DNA of 59,038 nucleotides from an uncultured Candidatus Saccharibacteria bacterium (GCA_938046775.1 CALIXB010000023.1:1-59038), one strand, 5' to 3'; shown: positions 31,588 through 40,888, numbered from the stretch's first letter. Notes: generated by a model from the letters alone, not told the origin. Numbers and translations are program-made.

Positions 31588-32937
31588 ATGACAAATGAAA
31601 TTCTAGTGCTTTTTGCACGCGCTGGTGGCGGCGGTTCGGGTTCTTCTGGAGTCTATTTATTATTTGCGATTCCTGTAGCTGTTTCGGGTGGTGCGGCGAC
31701 TTTTGTAAAGAGAAAAACCCGGTCAAAAATAGTAGGTTTCTTAGCGGGCGTTGTCGTTGGGTCGGTCGTTAGTTTATTATACCTATTTGATATTTCTTGG
31801 TTCATAGGTGCCATTTTTGCTACTCTGGTAGGGGCTGGGGCTGCTGTATTTGTTGATAAGCTTGGAGTATTCCGCGAAAATAGCGAAGAGGCTACGTCCG
31901 TTATTCGTCAAGCATCATCTACCGATCCAATGTGGCAGCCAGATAATATTACTAATTACGCCAAGCAGGTTTTTGAGAGGTTTCAGTACGACTGGAGCAA
32001 TTTGGACTATGAATCAATCTGTAAATATACAACACAGAGTTACTCTAATCACATAGGACTGATAATGCAGGCTTTGCGCCAAATGGGCCGTAGGAATGTT
32101 ATGGACAACGTAAGAATAAATGAGGTAATTTTTGCTGATGCGCATGATGATATTAATAATCAAAGTGATCGCGTTAGTGTTGCATTTTTGGCGGAAGCAG
32201 ATGACAGGCTAATAGAGGTGGATACGGGTAGGAATATACTGCGTAAAGAGGAAGAATTTGCGGAGCGATGGAATTTTGTTCGTGAAGGCAACGAATGGAA
32301 GCTGGATGGTATAAATCAGCCTATTGAAGATGTAAGCACATTGATTGGTTCTCTTAATAAGTTCGCCAAAGATAATGGTATGTATTTTAGTCTGGATTGG
32401 GGTAGGTTGCTTCTTCCGAAGGGTGGTAATCTATTTTTGCCGCGCTATTTTAACTCTGCTGACGTAAATAATCATGTTATTGGTGTTTGGGATGACGGTA
32501 TTCTTGTCCAACTTTATACTTGCGTGCTTAAAAATGGCAACGGATTTACGGATGAAGGCAAAAATAAAGATGAGGTTAACTATATCATTGGGCAGCTTAT
32601 GTTGCCGAAATCTTACGGGGGAATTCTAATTGACAGGGATGATAACAGTATTTTTAAGAAGCGTGTGATGTCACCAATTGGCTATAGAAAAGTTAAAATG
32701 GAGTGGGGCGATTTCAATAAACGATATACTATTTATGCTACAAATGAAGATCGAGCTACGAGCTTTGAGCTATTAAATCCGAGTTTCATGGCATGGCTGT
32801 ACGACCAGGACATAAAAGCTAATATCGAAGTGATGGACAATATAGTTATTTTATATGCCAGGGTTTCCTCTGATGAAAAACGCTACGCAGAAATGTTGGA
32901 GATTTTAAGAAGAGCTCACAAAGAGCTGAAGATGTAG
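31588..32937 (+). CDS. Membrane protein with Tim44-like domain
   Basis: A 449-residue protein. A short Gly/Ser-rich N-terminus (ARAGGGGSGSSG) is followed by two or three transmembrane segments within residues 22-92. The following domain (about 125-240; AKQVFERFQYDWSNLDYESICKYTT, then FAERWNFVREGNEWKLDGI) fits the Tim44/MBA1-like fold, an NTF2-type cup. The C-terminal 200 residues are unassigned. It contains LDWGRLLLPKGGNLF and a later mixed alpha/beta pattern. Bacterial Tim44-like proteins are often envelope proteins of unknown function. It precedes galU by nine bases and is probably co-transcribed. Confidence 0.68.
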   Translation: MTNEILVLFARAGGGGSGSSGVYLLFAIPVAVSGGAATFVKRKTRSKIVGFLAGVVVGSVVSLLYLFDISWFIGAIFATLVGAGAAVFVDKLGVFRENSEEATSVIRQASSTDPMWQPDNITNYAKQVFERFQYDWSNLDYESICKYTTQSYSNHIGLIMQALRQMGRRNVMDNVRINEVIFADAHDDINNQSDRVSVAFLAEADDRLIEVDTGRNILRKEEEFAERWNFVREGNEWKLDGINQPIEDVSTLIGSLNKFAKDNGMYFSLDWGRLLLPKGGNLFLPRYFNSADVNNHVIGVWDDGILVQLYTCVLKNGNGFTDEGKNKDEVNYIIGQLMLPKSYGGILIDRDDNSIFKKRVMSPIGYRKVKMEWGDFNKRYTIYATNEDRATSFELLNPSFMAWLYDQDIKANIEVMDNIVILYARVSSDEKRYAEMLEILRRAHKELKM

Positions 32938-32945
32938 GAGGTGCT

Positions 32946-33773
32946 ATGATTACTAAAGCTATTATTCCAGTTGCTGGTTGGGGAACGCGTATGCTGCCGA
33001 TTACCAAATCAATCGAAAAGTGTATGCTGCCGGTGGGGACGCGGCCGGTGGTTGATTATATCGTGCAAGATATTGTTCGGGCGGGCGTGAAGGATATTTA
33101 TTTCGTGGTCGGTGAACAAAGCACTCAAGTGCAGAGCTACTATCGGTCAAATATTCAGTTGAACGATTATTTGCGGCGCGCTGGTAAACAAGATAAATTA
33201 CCTCTGGTGGCGCCACTCCGCGATGTGCGAATACATTTTTTAACCCAACCGAGCACTGGCGGCTACGGCACGAGCATTCCAGTGGGGTTAGCTAGTGAAT
33301 TTATCGAGCCAGGCGAGTCAGCCTTTGTAGTGATGGGCGACCAATTTTTCTGGCGTAGCGATGGAGGGTCAAATGCGGCAGACTTGGCAGAGCTGGTGAA
33401 GTCACGTGGGCTGTCGGCTGGGTTACTAGGTAATCCTGTCGAGGAGGCCTTTATCCCGCAGACGGGTATCATCGAAACTGACCAGCAGGGTAATTTTGTG
33501 CGTATCATTGAAAAGCCGAAGCTAGAAGAAGCGCCGAGTAATCTCAGTAATTCAAGCTTCTACATTCTTGACAAAGAAATTTTCGAGCTGGCGCGTACGC
33601 TGCCCGCTAACCCGCAGCGCGGCGAATTTGAGCTGACTGACGCCATCAACGCGTACATTGCCAGTGGTGGCGTCATCGCGGTGGGCGAGGCTAAGGGTGA
33701 CTATATTGAGTGCGGTTCGCCCAGTGGCTGGCTGCGGGCAAATAACGCTATGGCTGAGTTGCAGAGAAACTAG
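32946..33773 (+). CDS. galU: UTP-glucose-1-phosphate uridylyltransferase (GalU-type)
   Basis: A 275-residue nucleotidyltransferase. AGWGTRMLPITKS near the N-terminus is the sugar-nucleotide pyrophosphorylase signature, with the variant Trp in GWGTR. It also has EKCMLPVGTRPVVDYIV, the Mg site VVMGDQFF and IIEKP. It makes UDP-glucose from UTP and glucose-1-phosphate for envelope glycans. The sequence is shorter and more divergent than E. coli GalU, so a related sugar-1-phosphate cannot be ruled out. TAGGAGG precedes the ATG. Confidence 0.82.
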   Translation: MITKAIIPVAGWGTRMLPITKSIEKCMLPVGTRPVVDYIVQDIVRAGVKDIYFVVGEQSTQVQSYYRSNIQLNDYLRRAGKQDKLPLVAPLRDVRIHFLTQPSTGGYGTSIPVGLASEFIEPGESAFVVMGDQFFWRSDGGSNAADLAELVKSRGLSAGLLGNPVEEAFIPQTGIIETDQQGNFVRIIEKPKLEEAPSNLSNSSFYILDKEIFELARTLPANPQRGEFELTDAINAYIASGGVIAVGEAKGDYIECGSPSGWLRANNAMAELQRN

Positions 33774-33802
33774 TTGTATGTATCGTCCGTCTCTGTTATA
33801 AT
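33774..33802 (+). promoter_or_regulatory. Promoter of rplU
   Basis: TTGTAT (33774-33779), a 17-base spacer and TATAAT (33797-33802). The leader of about 30 bases has AAGGAAC before ATG 33838. Confidence 0.75.
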
Positions 33803-33837
33803 TGGTCACTGATAGCAAATATATATTAAGGAACGAA

Positions 33838-34143
33838 ATGAAAGCAGTCGTAAAAATCTCTGGCAAGCAATATATTGTCAGCGAAAAAGAGTCCCTCTTG
33901 GTGGATCTCCTCCCTGAAGGCACAAAAGAACTCACTCTCGACGCACTTTTAGTGATTGATGGTGATAAAACAAAAGTTGGCACGCCAACGGTAAAAGGCG
34001 CGGTGGTAAAGGCGAAGGTCGTTGAGGCGGAAGTCAAGGGCGACAAGATTCGCGTTATCCGCTACAAGAGCAAAAAACGCGTTCACAAAGAAACTGGTCA
34101 TCGCCAGAAGTACACCAAGATTCAGATTACGTCAATCAAATAA
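33838..34143 (+). CDS. rplU: 50S ribosomal protein L21
   Basis: A 101-residue bL21. MKAVVKISGKQYIV is the family start and the end KKRVHKETGHRQKYTKIQITSI is the diagnostic RNA-binding segment (usual RRKNSRRKxGHRQ). I chose ATG 33838 over the longer ORF because of AAGGAAC and the family start. The usual partner rpmA (L27) does not follow: a terminator and parA come next. Confidence 0.95.
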   Translation: MKAVVKISGKQYIVSEKESLLVDLLPEGTKELTLDALLVIDGDKTKVGTPTVKGAVVKAKVVEAEVKGDKIRVIRYKSKKRVHKETGHRQKYTKIQITSIK

Positions 34144-34152
34144 TCGAAAGAG

Positions 34153-34179
34153 CCGCTTCCATCAGGGAAGCGGTTTTTT
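34153..34179 (+). terminator. Intrinsic terminator of rplU
   Basis: CCGCTTCC (34153-34160), loop ATCAG, GGAAGCGG (34166-34173), then six T. Confidence 0.92.
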
Positions 34180-34208
34180 GATGTCTGTTATTTCTGTTTT
34201 GCTCATGC

Positions 34209-34214
34209 TATAAT
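34209..34214 (+). promoter_or_regulatory. -10 of parAB operon
   Basis: TATAAT, with a predicted start near 34221 and AAAAGGGG before ATG 34239. No clear -35. Confidence 0.55.
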
Positions 34215-34238
34215 TAGGGCAGGTAAAAAGGGGAACGA

Positions 34239-35003
34239 ATGACAAAAATCATTGCGGTGACAAATCAAAAAGGTGGCGTCGGTAAAACAACGACGTCGAT
34301 TAATGTAGCATATTTTTTGGCAAAAGCCGGCAAAAAGACTTTGTTGGTGGATTTTGACCCTCAGGGCAACGCAACCAGCGGTCTGGGGATTGATAAGCAG
34401 AATTTGGGCGCAACGATATCTGAAGTGATTATGCGACAAATTGATTTGGCGAATATTGTTCTGCCGACCGAATATAAAAATCTGTCGATTGCACCAGCCA
34501 CGCCTCACCTGGCAAATACAGAAGTTGAACTGGCCCAGGCGGAAGGTAGGTTTATTCGTTTGCGTGAGGCGCTGAAAAAAGCAACAGACTATGATTATAT
34601 CATTATTGATAGTCCGCCGAGTTTGAGCCTGTTAACCGTTAATGGCATGATTGCCGCTAATTATGTACTGCTGCCAGTTCAGGCGGAGTTTTATGCGCTG
34701 GAGGGCTTGGGGCAACTACTTGAAAGTATGAAATTGATAAAGAAAGGACTTAATCCACCTCTGGAATTACTGGGTGTTTTACTGACGATGATGGATTCTA
34801 GAACTACATTGTCTGGGCAGGTTCACGCGGAAATTAAGAATTATTTTCCAGATAAAATTTTTAAGAATAACATTCCGCGAAATATTCGTTTGGCAGAGGC
34901 GCCTAGCCACGGCGCGCCAGTCGGAGCATATGATCGATTTTCAAAGGGTTCTCGCGCCTATAAAGCATTAACGAAGGAAATTATAGAGAGGGTGGAGCGA
35001 TGA
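34239..35003 (+). CDS. parA: Chromosome partitioning ATPase ParA/Soj
   Basis: A 254-residue deviant Walker ATPase. KGGVGKTTTSINVA is the ParA Walker A with signature Lys, IIDSPPSL is Walker A', and DFDPQGNATSGLG follows in the ParA pattern. It forms nucleoid-bound dimers that move ParB-parS complexes and segregate chromosome origins. The C-terminus keeps IPRNIRLAEAPSHG. It overlaps parB by ATGA. The pair often lies near oriC, but no dnaA, rpmH or gid genes are visible here. Confidence 0.96.
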   Translation: MTKIIAVTNQKGGVGKTTTSINVAYFLAKAGKKTLLVDFDPQGNATSGLGIDKQNLGATISEVIMRQIDLANIVLPTEYKNLSIAPATPHLANTEVELAQAEGRFIRLREALKKATDYDYIIIDSPPSLSLLTVNGMIAANYVLLPVQAEFYALEGLGQLLESMKLIKKGLNPPLELLGVLLTMMDSRTTLSGQVHAEIKNYFPDKIFKNNIPRNIRLAEAPSHGAPVGAYDRFSKGSRAYKALTKEIIERVER

Positions 35004-35878
35004 AAAAAGGTTTAGGTAGGGGTTTCGAGTCGTTGATCCCAACTAATTTGATTGACGAAACATTTGATCCGACAGCGCAGCAGGATGAAAAAGTGTCGCG
35101 CTTAAGAGATATTGCAATTGATAAAATTGTTCCAGATCCAGATCAGCCGCGTCGCTTTTTTGATGAGACCGCCCTGAATGAGCTAGCAGAATCGGTGCGT
35201 GAGCACGGCGTGGTTCAGCCAATTGTAGTGACGCCAAAGGGCGATAAATATTTGATTGTGGCGGGTGAAAGGCGCTGGCGTGCTGCTAATAAGGCTGGAT
35301 TAACAGAGGTACCTTGTATTGTTAGGAGTATGAACGACCAGAATCGTTTGGAGATTTCTTTGATTGAGAATTTGCAGCGGCACGATTTGAACGCGTTGGA
35401 GACAGCTACAGCTTATCAGAAGTTACGTGACCAGTTTAATATGACTTTAGAGGAGATTGGTAAGCGTTTAGGTGGTAAGTCCATTAGCGCCGTCAGTAAT
35501 ACGCTGAGACTACTGAAATTGCCAAAGTCTGTACAGAAAGCACTGTTTGAGGGAAGGCTGAATGAGGGCCAGGCTAGGCCGCTTATTGGTCTACCTGAAG
35601 AAGCGGCGGAAGACATTATGGAGCGGGCAATTCGTGAAGAATGGTCGGCGCGTCGGGTTGAGCAGGTGGTGACGCTGTGGAAGCAGGCTAAAGATAGTCC
35701 AATTGAGAATAAACGTCGTCCAGCGGACATGCCGCATGCGGATGTGGTAGCGAGCCTATCTAAGAGGTTTGGCACAGGCGTGAAGATCCGTACTAACGGA
35801 CGTGGAGCCGGTCAGATTAGTATCAAATTTAAGGATGGTCTTGAGTTTGAGCGAATACGAGAATTACTTGAAAAATAG
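35000..35878 (+). CDS. parB: Chromosome partitioning protein ParB/Spo0J
   Basis: A 292-residue CTPase and DNA clamp. The N-terminal nuclease-like domain has PDPDQPRRFFDE and the CTP-binding boxes GVVQPIVV and GERRWRAANKAG. Next come ENLQRHDLNALE, the helix-turn-helix for parS (LEEIGKRLGGKSISAVSNTLRLLKL) and a C-terminal dimerisation region. No parS-like 16-mer was noticed in the window by eye. It ends flush against the convergent lepB: the two stop codons are adjacent. Confidence 0.95.
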   Translation: MKKGLGRGFESLIPTNLIDETFDPTAQQDEKVSRLRDIAIDKIVPDPDQPRRFFDETALNELAESVREHGVVQPIVVTPKGDKYLIVAGERRWRAANKAGLTEVPCIVRSMNDQNRLEISLIENLQRHDLNALETATAYQKLRDQFNMTLEEIGKRLGGKSISAVSNTLRLLKLPKSVQKALFEGRLNEGQARPLIGLPEEAAEDIMERAIREEWSARRVEQVVTLWKQAKDSPIENKRRPADMPHADVVASLSKRFGTGVKIRTNGRGAGQISIKFKDGLEFERIRELLEK

Positions 35879-36484
35879 TTAGAAAGAGCGAATTTTATTG
35901 AAGGGGAATATCCGCAAGCTAACGGGGCCAACTATGTCGTATAGAGGTATTGGTCCCATGCAGTTTCGGGAGTCGCATGAATAGCTACCCTGTCGGTGGT
36001 CGCCCATAACGAACACGGTGCCGTCGGGCACGGTTGAATCAACATCGCCAGAAGTTGGTTGACCTGGCTCATTTTTATTAACAGAGGTGTCTGGATTGAA
36101 GCCATTAGGGTTTTCTTTATTGTAGACTGTCACGGTACCGTTTTTAACTGTTACTCTTTCTCCGGCAAATGCTATAATTCGCTTAACAATGTATTCATCC
36201 TTACCGGTTGAGGCGTTAAAATTAGGGTTCTTAAAAACGATAATCTCACCGCGCTTGGGAATGTAGTTCTTATTCTGTAATTTTGAAGATGTAACTGGCA
36301 AGCGATTGACGATTAACCGGTCACCGGTATACATGGTAGTTTCCATACTGGCGCCTTCGACGTTAAATGTTTGAAACACAAATGTGTTCAATAAAATAGT
36401 GCCAATCACCACTCCTACAACGAAAATGACCATTCCCAGGCCATCTTGTAACTTTGGATGACGATCCATAAAAGTAGCGTCCAT
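35879..36484 (-). CDS. lepB: Signal peptidase I
   Basis: A 201-residue membrane protease cleaving Sec signal peptides. One transmembrane segment spans about residues 16-38. The catalytic Ser46 is in GASMETTM and Lys101 in DEYIVKRIIAFAGERV. The C-terminal VFVMGDHRQGSYSCDSR matches the conserved GDN/H-x-x-x-S-x-D-S-R box. The Cys pair (SCDSRNC) is unusual and could be a disulfide outside. I chose ATG 36484, with TATAAT seven bases upstream on the minus strand. It should process the secreted proteins of this window. Confidence 0.93.
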   Translation of the reverse strand: MDATFMDRHPKLQDGLGMVIFVVGVVIGTILLNTFVFQTFNVEGASMETTMYTGDRLIVNRLPVTSSKLQNKNYIPKRGEIIVFKNPNFNASTGKDEYIVKRIIAFAGERVTVKNGTVTVYNKENPNGFNPDTSVNKNEPGQPTSGDVDSTVPDGTVFVMGDHRQGSYSCDSRNCMGPIPLYDIVGPVSLRIFPFNKIRSF

Positions 36485-36491
36485 TGCTTTA

Positions 36492-36497
36492 ATTATA
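36492..36497 (-). promoter_or_regulatory. -10 element of lepB, leaderless
   Basis: On the minus strand TATAAT ends seven bases before the ATG at 36484. Confidence 0.55.
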
Positions 36498-36511
36498 AGC
36501 GTTTCGTGTGC

Positions 36512-36517
36512 TATAAT
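36512..36517 (+). promoter_or_regulatory. -10 element of LCP gene, leaderless
   Basis: TATAAT ends eight bases before the ATG at 36526, back-to-back with the lepB -10 only 14 bases away. Confidence 0.55.
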
Positions 36518-36525
36518 CAATAGAT

Positions 36526-38160
36526 ATGAAATCACGCAAACAGTCGATGGACGGTTTTGTCACCGGACGACCGCAGCGAGCTTCGTTGGGGGAAATTTCT
36601 AGCGAGAAAACGACCACAATCGGGCGTGTTAGTGATACCCAGGACAAGCCACGTGCTTTGAGTAATGTTCAACGTCCAGCTTCTGCTGCCAATAAATTAA
36701 AGCAGAATATTAGCGAATCATTGGCAGCTATTGATGAGAGCATCAAGCCATCACATCGACAGGAGCGGAAGCAAAAACGTAAGAAAAAGCTTATCGTGAG
36801 GGTTATTCTTGCAATTATTGGGATTATAATAGCGATTGTTGCTGGCTGGTTGCTCTTGAAGGTATGGCAAACAATGCACAGTGTATTTGGTAATGGTAAT
36901 ATCTTCGATCTATTCTCGCAGCAGAAATTAAAAGAGGATTCTTATGGACGAAGTAATGTGCTGATTCTCGGTACAACTGATGACGATCCAGATCATCCGG
37001 GTGCAACACTCACTGACTCGATGATGGTCCTTAGCGTTAATCAGACGAAAAAGGATGCCTACATGTTTAGTATTCCACGTGATTTATATGTTAAGTTTGG
37101 CATGGCATGTAATTCCGGCTATGCTGGTAAAATTAACGAATATTTTGGTTGTGTAAATAATGGCAATAGTCCGGAGGCCGAGACTGATCGGATGGATAAA
37201 ACGAAGAAATTCATCGGCGATATTTTTGGCATGGATATTCAATATGTGGCGCATATCAATACAGCAGTGATTCGTGACGCAGTGAATGCGGTTGGTGGTG
37301 TTACGGTCAATGTGCAGAGTCGTGATCCGCGAGGAATTCTCGATCCAAGCATGGACTGGATGTGTCGCGCTAAGGAATTAAACGCTCAGCAGCGTCGGGC
37401 ACGCTGTCCAACCGGACACTACATGCAGTTGACCAATGGTAATCACGAGATGGACGGCGAAAAGGCTATGTGGTTTTCTAGAGCTCGTGGATTAGTAGCG
37501 CCGACATACGGCCTGGAACAGTCTAACTTTGACCGCGAGAAGAATCAGCAGTTGGTATTGATGGCTCTTAAGAGTAAGGCAACCTCTACTGGTACTTTAA
37601 CAAACTTTGGTAAAGTGACTTCACTAATGGATGCTATGGGTAAGAATTTGCGTACCAATATAGATACGAAAGAGATTCGAACTATTATGAACCTGGCGTC
37701 AGAAATCAAAGAATCCGATATTCATCGGTTGAGCTTTGTGGAGTCAGATAATACATTGATGACAACTGGTACAGCAGGTGGTGCAAGTATAGTTCAACCA
37801 GCCGCAGGACTGTATGATTATAGCGATATTCGTGCTTATATAAAGTCAGAAATTTACTCCACGCCGCTATCCAAGGAAAAGGCGACGGTTGCTGTCTTGA
37901 ACGGTAGCGGCATAAGTGGCGCTGCGCAGAAAGAGGCGGATAGGCTGTCGGAGTTAGGTCTAAAAGTAGTTCATGTCGGCAACGCCCCGGGTAACGAGAA
38001 GTTGACAAAAACTCGCGTCTATCAATTGCCAGCCGGTAAAGAAAAATCTGCTACAAAATCGAAGTTTGAAGAAATGTACGGTTCAGTTTCGTCTGACTCT
38101 CCGAAATATAACCTAAGCGTTGATGCCCAGTTTATCGTTGTGGTGGGATCTGGATCATAG
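36526..38160 (+). CDS. LytR-CpsA-Psr (LCP) family glycopolymer ligase
   Basis: A 544-residue type II membrane protein. A basic cytoplasmic region of about 85 residues precedes the transmembrane segment (about 89-112, VILAIIGIIIAIVAGWLLL). The LCP domain follows: NVLILGTTDDD, TDSMMVLSVN, FSIPRDLYVKF and a late FSRARGL Arg motif. A C-terminal LytR_C domain (VAVLNGSGISGAAQKEAD) ends it. LCP enzymes attach teichoic acid or other glycopolymers to peptidoglycan. Four Cys in the LCP domain (ACNSGY; GCVNN; MCRAK; RCPTG) suggest disulfides, matching the local VKOR. Confidence 0.9.
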   Translation: MKSRKQSMDGFVTGRPQRASLGEISSEKTTTIGRVSDTQDKPRALSNVQRPASAANKLKQNISESLAAIDESIKPSHRQERKQKRKKKLIVRVILAIIGIIIAIVAGWLLLKVWQTMHSVFGNGNIFDLFSQQKLKEDSYGRSNVLILGTTDDDPDHPGATLTDSMMVLSVNQTKKDAYMFSIPRDLYVKFGMACNSGYAGKINEYFGCVNNGNSPEAETDRMDKTKKFIGDIFGMDIQYVAHINTAVIRDAVNAVGGVTVNVQSRDPRGILDPSMDWMCRAKELNAQQRRARCPTGHYMQLTNGNHEMDGEKAMWFSRARGLVAPTYGLEQSNFDREKNQQLVLMALKSKATSTGTLTNFGKVTSLMDAMGKNLRTNIDTKEIRTIMNLASEIKESDIHRLSFVESDNTLMTTGTAGGASIVQPAAGLYDYSDIRAYIKSEIYSTPLSKEKATVAVLNGSGISGAAQKEADRLSELGLKVVHVGNAPGNEKLTKTRVYQLPAGKEKSATKSKFEEMYGSVSSDSPKYNLSVDAQFIVVVGSGS

Positions 38161-38162
38161 TT

Positions 38163-38171
38163 TGGTATAAT
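38163..38171 (+). promoter_or_regulatory. Extended -10 of membrane protein gene
   Basis: TGGTATAAT (38163-38171), with ATG 10 bases later. The leader is at most four bases. Confidence 0.55.
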
Positions 38172-38181
38172 AGAAGGGGTT

Positions 38182-38946
38182 ATGGAGTTACTAAAAACAG
38201 TTAAACGCAGGACATTTTGGAGTGAGTTGGTCTACTATGTCTTAAATATTGGCTTAGCGGCGGTACTATTTGCTATTGCCCAAACTATTCAGTCGCCATA
38301 TCCAGCATTAGCGCTTGTTGTGCTGAGTAAATGGCGCATAATCGCCGTACGGCCACGTTTTTGGTGGGCAAACATGCAGGCTAATTTGGTTGATTTAACT
38401 GTTGGTGTCGGCGTGGTCGGCTTGATGTATCTGTCTACGTCAAGTTTATATTTCCGAGCTTTCTTAGCGGTATTCTACGCTATTTGGCTGATTGTAATTA
38501 AGCCAATGTCGAAGCGTTGGCAAGTGGCTTTGCAGTCGGCTATCGCTATTTTTATTGGAGTTACCGCACTAATGGCCGTGTCTTATGATTGGCCAGTTTC
38601 TGTGGTCGTTTTCCTAATGTTCTTAATCGGCTATAGTGCGACGCGTCATTTCCTACACAGCTACGACGAGAGACAAACTGTACTATTGTCTGCAATTTGG
38701 GGGGTCGTCTTTGCTGAATTAGGCTGGTTGGCTTATCATTGGACGTTTGTCTACGGTGGTTTGTTATTCGGTGGCGTTCCGCAAATTACCATAATTTTGC
38801 TGTTACTATCATTCGTTACCAGCAAGGCTTATCAGTCGTATAAAAAGCATAAAATTGTTCGTTTTTCAGATATATCTGGGCCGGTAATTCTTACAATTGC
38901 TATTACATTCGTGATGTTTGCGTTTCTCAATTCGGTGACTATTTAA
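38182..38946 (+). CDS. Polytopic membrane protein of unknown function
   Basis: A 254-residue hydrophobic protein with about seven or eight predicted transmembrane segments and short charged loops (SKWRIIAVRPRFWWAN; HSYDERQTVLL). The N-terminal part AVLFAIAQTIQSPYPALALVVLSKWR is distinctive but not a motif I can name. It lies between the LCP gene and htrA in the same direction, so an envelope role is likely. It begins 10 bases after a TATAAT, with a partial AAGGGG between them. Confidence 0.65.
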   Translation: MELLKTVKRRTFWSELVYYVLNIGLAAVLFAIAQTIQSPYPALALVVLSKWRIIAVRPRFWWANMQANLVDLTVGVGVVGLMYLSTSSLYFRAFLAVFYAIWLIVIKPMSKRWQVALQSAIAIFIGVTALMAVSYDWPVSVVVFLMFLIGYSATRHFLHSYDERQTVLLSAIWGVVFAELGWLAYHWTFVYGGLLFGGVPQITIILLLLSFVTSKAYQSYKKHKIVRFSDISGPVILTIAITFVMFAFLNSVTI

Positions 38947-38967
38947 TTGATAGGGAGGTGAAAATAT

Positions 38968-40083
38968 ATGCAAAATTCTGGCAAGCAGAAGAGATTAGTC
39001 TTATGGTTGGTTGGCGGTATGGTGGGCGCTGCCACACTGGTTAGCATAATATTCTTAACGAGTTGGATAACGCTTCAGCTGGCTAATCGTCCATCTCAAG
39101 ACGTAAAGCATGACGGTAATTCAATAACAGTAAGCGATGGCGACGTCTCAAAAGTTGTTGATAAAGTTTCACCTAGTGTCGTTTCTATAGTTGTCTCTAG
39201 TGAGGATTCCGAGAAGATGGGCGCCGGGACTGGCGTTATTATTAGTGCTGATGGTTATGTTTTGACAAATAAGCATGTTGTTAAAAATTCTCAAAAAATT
39301 AGAGTAGTTACACATAATGGAGACCAATTTACTGATGTTTCATTGGTCGGCGTCGATCCGCTTAATGACATTGCGTTTTTAAAAATTAAAGATGCTAAGA
39401 AGCTGCCAGTGGCAGAGCTTGGTAATTCTGGCACGGTAAAAGTTGGGCAAAAAGTTGTTGCTATCGGGAATTCTCTGGGGCAATATCAGAATACTGTGTC
39501 TAGCGGTATAATTTCCGGTAAAGGACGACCAGTTGTAGCAAGTTCTGACTCTAGGGGTTCTAAAATAGAAAGCTTGACTGACCTATTGCAGACTGATGCG
39601 CCGATTAATCTTGGCAATTCTGGTGGGCCGCTTATTAATATGGCAGGACAGGTAATTGGTATCAACACGGCTATCGCCTCTGATGCACAAAGCATCGGTT
39701 TTGCTATTCCAATTAATGCCGTAAAAGGTATGGTGAGAGGCGTTATAAGCGGCAAGGGTGTCCAGAAGGCTTATCTGGGTGTCCGTTACGCATCTATTAC
39801 GCCAGACATTCAGTCAGAATATAAGCTGCCGGTAAAGTCTGGCGCTTACATCAATGGAGGGTCGGAGTCCACTATAGAAAAAGATGGTCCAGCCGATAAA
39901 GCTGGTATAAAAAGTGGTGACATCATCACTAAGATTAATGATAAAAATGTTGGCGAGGACGGTAGTTTATCGACTTTAGTGTCTGAATTTTTACCGGGAG
40001 AGACAGTTAAAGTTACGGTCTTGCGCGGCAATAAAGAGCTGGTTTTAGATTTGGTTTTGGGTGCGTATGAGCCGCAGAACTAG
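38968..40083 (+). CDS. htrA: HtrA/DegP-like serine protease with PDZ domain
   Basis: A 371-residue membrane-anchored protease. One N-terminal transmembrane segment spans about residues 10-35. The trypsin-like domain has the triad His103 (TNKHVV), Asp134 (PLNDIAF) and Ser218 (GNSGGPL). One PDZ domain (about 265-365; AYLGVRY, GPADKAGIKSGDIITKIND) follows. Family members degrade or refold misfolded envelope proteins. GGGAGG precedes the ATG. Its last 39 bases overlap the convergent prmC gene. Confidence 0.95.
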   Translation: MQNSGKQKRLVLWLVGGMVGAATLVSIIFLTSWITLQLANRPSQDVKHDGNSITVSDGDVSKVVDKVSPSVVSIVVSSEDSEKMGAGTGVIISADGYVLTNKHVVKNSQKIRVVTHNGDQFTDVSLVGVDPLNDIAFLKIKDAKKLPVAELGNSGTVKVGQKVVAIGNSLGQYQNTVSSGIISGKGRPVVASSDSRGSKIESLTDLLQTDAPINLGNSGGPLINMAGQVIGINTAIASDAQSIGFAIPINAVKGMVRGVISGKGVQKAYLGVRYASITPDIQSEYKLPVKSGAYINGGSESTIEKDGPADKAGIKSGDIITKINDKNVGEDGSLSTLVSEFLPGETVKVTVLRGNKELVLDLVLGAYEPQN

Positions 40084-40875
40084 AATATAGTTAAGTCTTT
40101 TTTCTTCTTTGAACCCGTTTTTTATAGCAGTATCGATAATTCTATTGTGTTGGCAGGGGTCGGCCTCAATGAATAGTAGTCCACCTGAAGTGAGACACCT
40201 TGGTGCCTGTGAGATTAATTCTAAGATCAGTTTAAGTCCTTCATCCTCAGCGAAGAGGGCAATCTCTGGCTCATATTTGAGCTCCGGTGAAACGTCCCAA
40301 TCCTTATCAACATAAGGTAGATTAGCAAAAATATAGTCAACTGGCCTAATTTGCCCATTAAGTAAAGACTGCTGCTGAATTGTGACGTCTGCTTTCAGTG
40401 TGTCGGCGTTTTTTTCGGCAATTTTCAGGGCTGGTTTGCTAATGTCGGACAAAATAACAGACAGGTTATTTCTCTCTAGTTTGGCGGTTATTCCCAGACA
40501 GCCAGAGCCAGTACCTACGTCAATGAGGGTTTTTTCAGTAATCTCACTAGCGGTCAATTCTAAGAATAAAGAAATCAAATCTTCGGACTCTGGGCGGGGA
40601 ATTAGAACTGATGGCGATACGGTAAATCTGCGGCCATAAAATTCTTTATAGCCCAGAATATAAGCGATCGGCACGCGGTCTAACCTTAAATCTAATCTGG
40701 CATTGGCGATGTCAAGTCGCCTGGGATCGATTTCTTCGTCCAGATGAGCATGCAGGTAAGTGCGGTTTTTCCGCAAAGTGTTGGCTAATATTAATTCAGC
40801 GTCTAATCTGGCGGACGAAATTCCAATATTTTTCAGGGATTTGGTCGCTGTTTTTAACCAGTCAGAGATAATCAT
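40045..40875 (-). CDS. prmC: Peptide chain release factor N5-glutamine methyltransferase
   Basis: A 276-residue SAM-dependent enzyme that methylates the GGQ glutamine of release factors. The SAM loop is IDVGTGSGCLG and the catalytic motif is ANLPYV (variant of NPPY). The N-terminal helical domain contains YILGYKEFYGRRF. Its substrate RF1 is encoded just downstream on the same strand, but the two are separated by a plus-strand orphan gene. The ATG is preceded by TATAAT at seven bases, so the mRNA looks leaderless. Confidence 0.93.
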   Translation of the reverse strand: MIISDWLKTATKSLKNIGISSARLDAELILANTLRKNRTYLHAHLDEEIDPRRLDIANARLDLRLDRVPIAYILGYKEFYGRRFTVSPSVLIPRPESEDLISLFLELTASEITEKTLIDVGTGSGCLGITAKLERNNLSVILSDISKPALKIAEKNADTLKADVTIQQQSLLNGQIRPVDYIFANLPYVDKDWDVSPELKYEPEIALFAEDEGLKLILELISQAPRCLTSGGLLFIEADPCQHNRIIDTAIKNGFKEEKRLNYILVLRLIRTQNQI

Positions 40876-40882
40876 ATAGTTA

Positions 40883-40888
40883 ATTATA
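40883..40888 (-). promoter_or_regulatory. -10 element of prmC, leaderless
   Basis: On the minus strand TATAAT ends seven bases before ATG 40875. Confidence 0.55.

Noticed and set aside
34239..35878. Chromosome origin near parAB
   Set aside because: No dnaA, rpmH or gid genes, no DnaA-box cluster and no long AT-rich region are visible around it.
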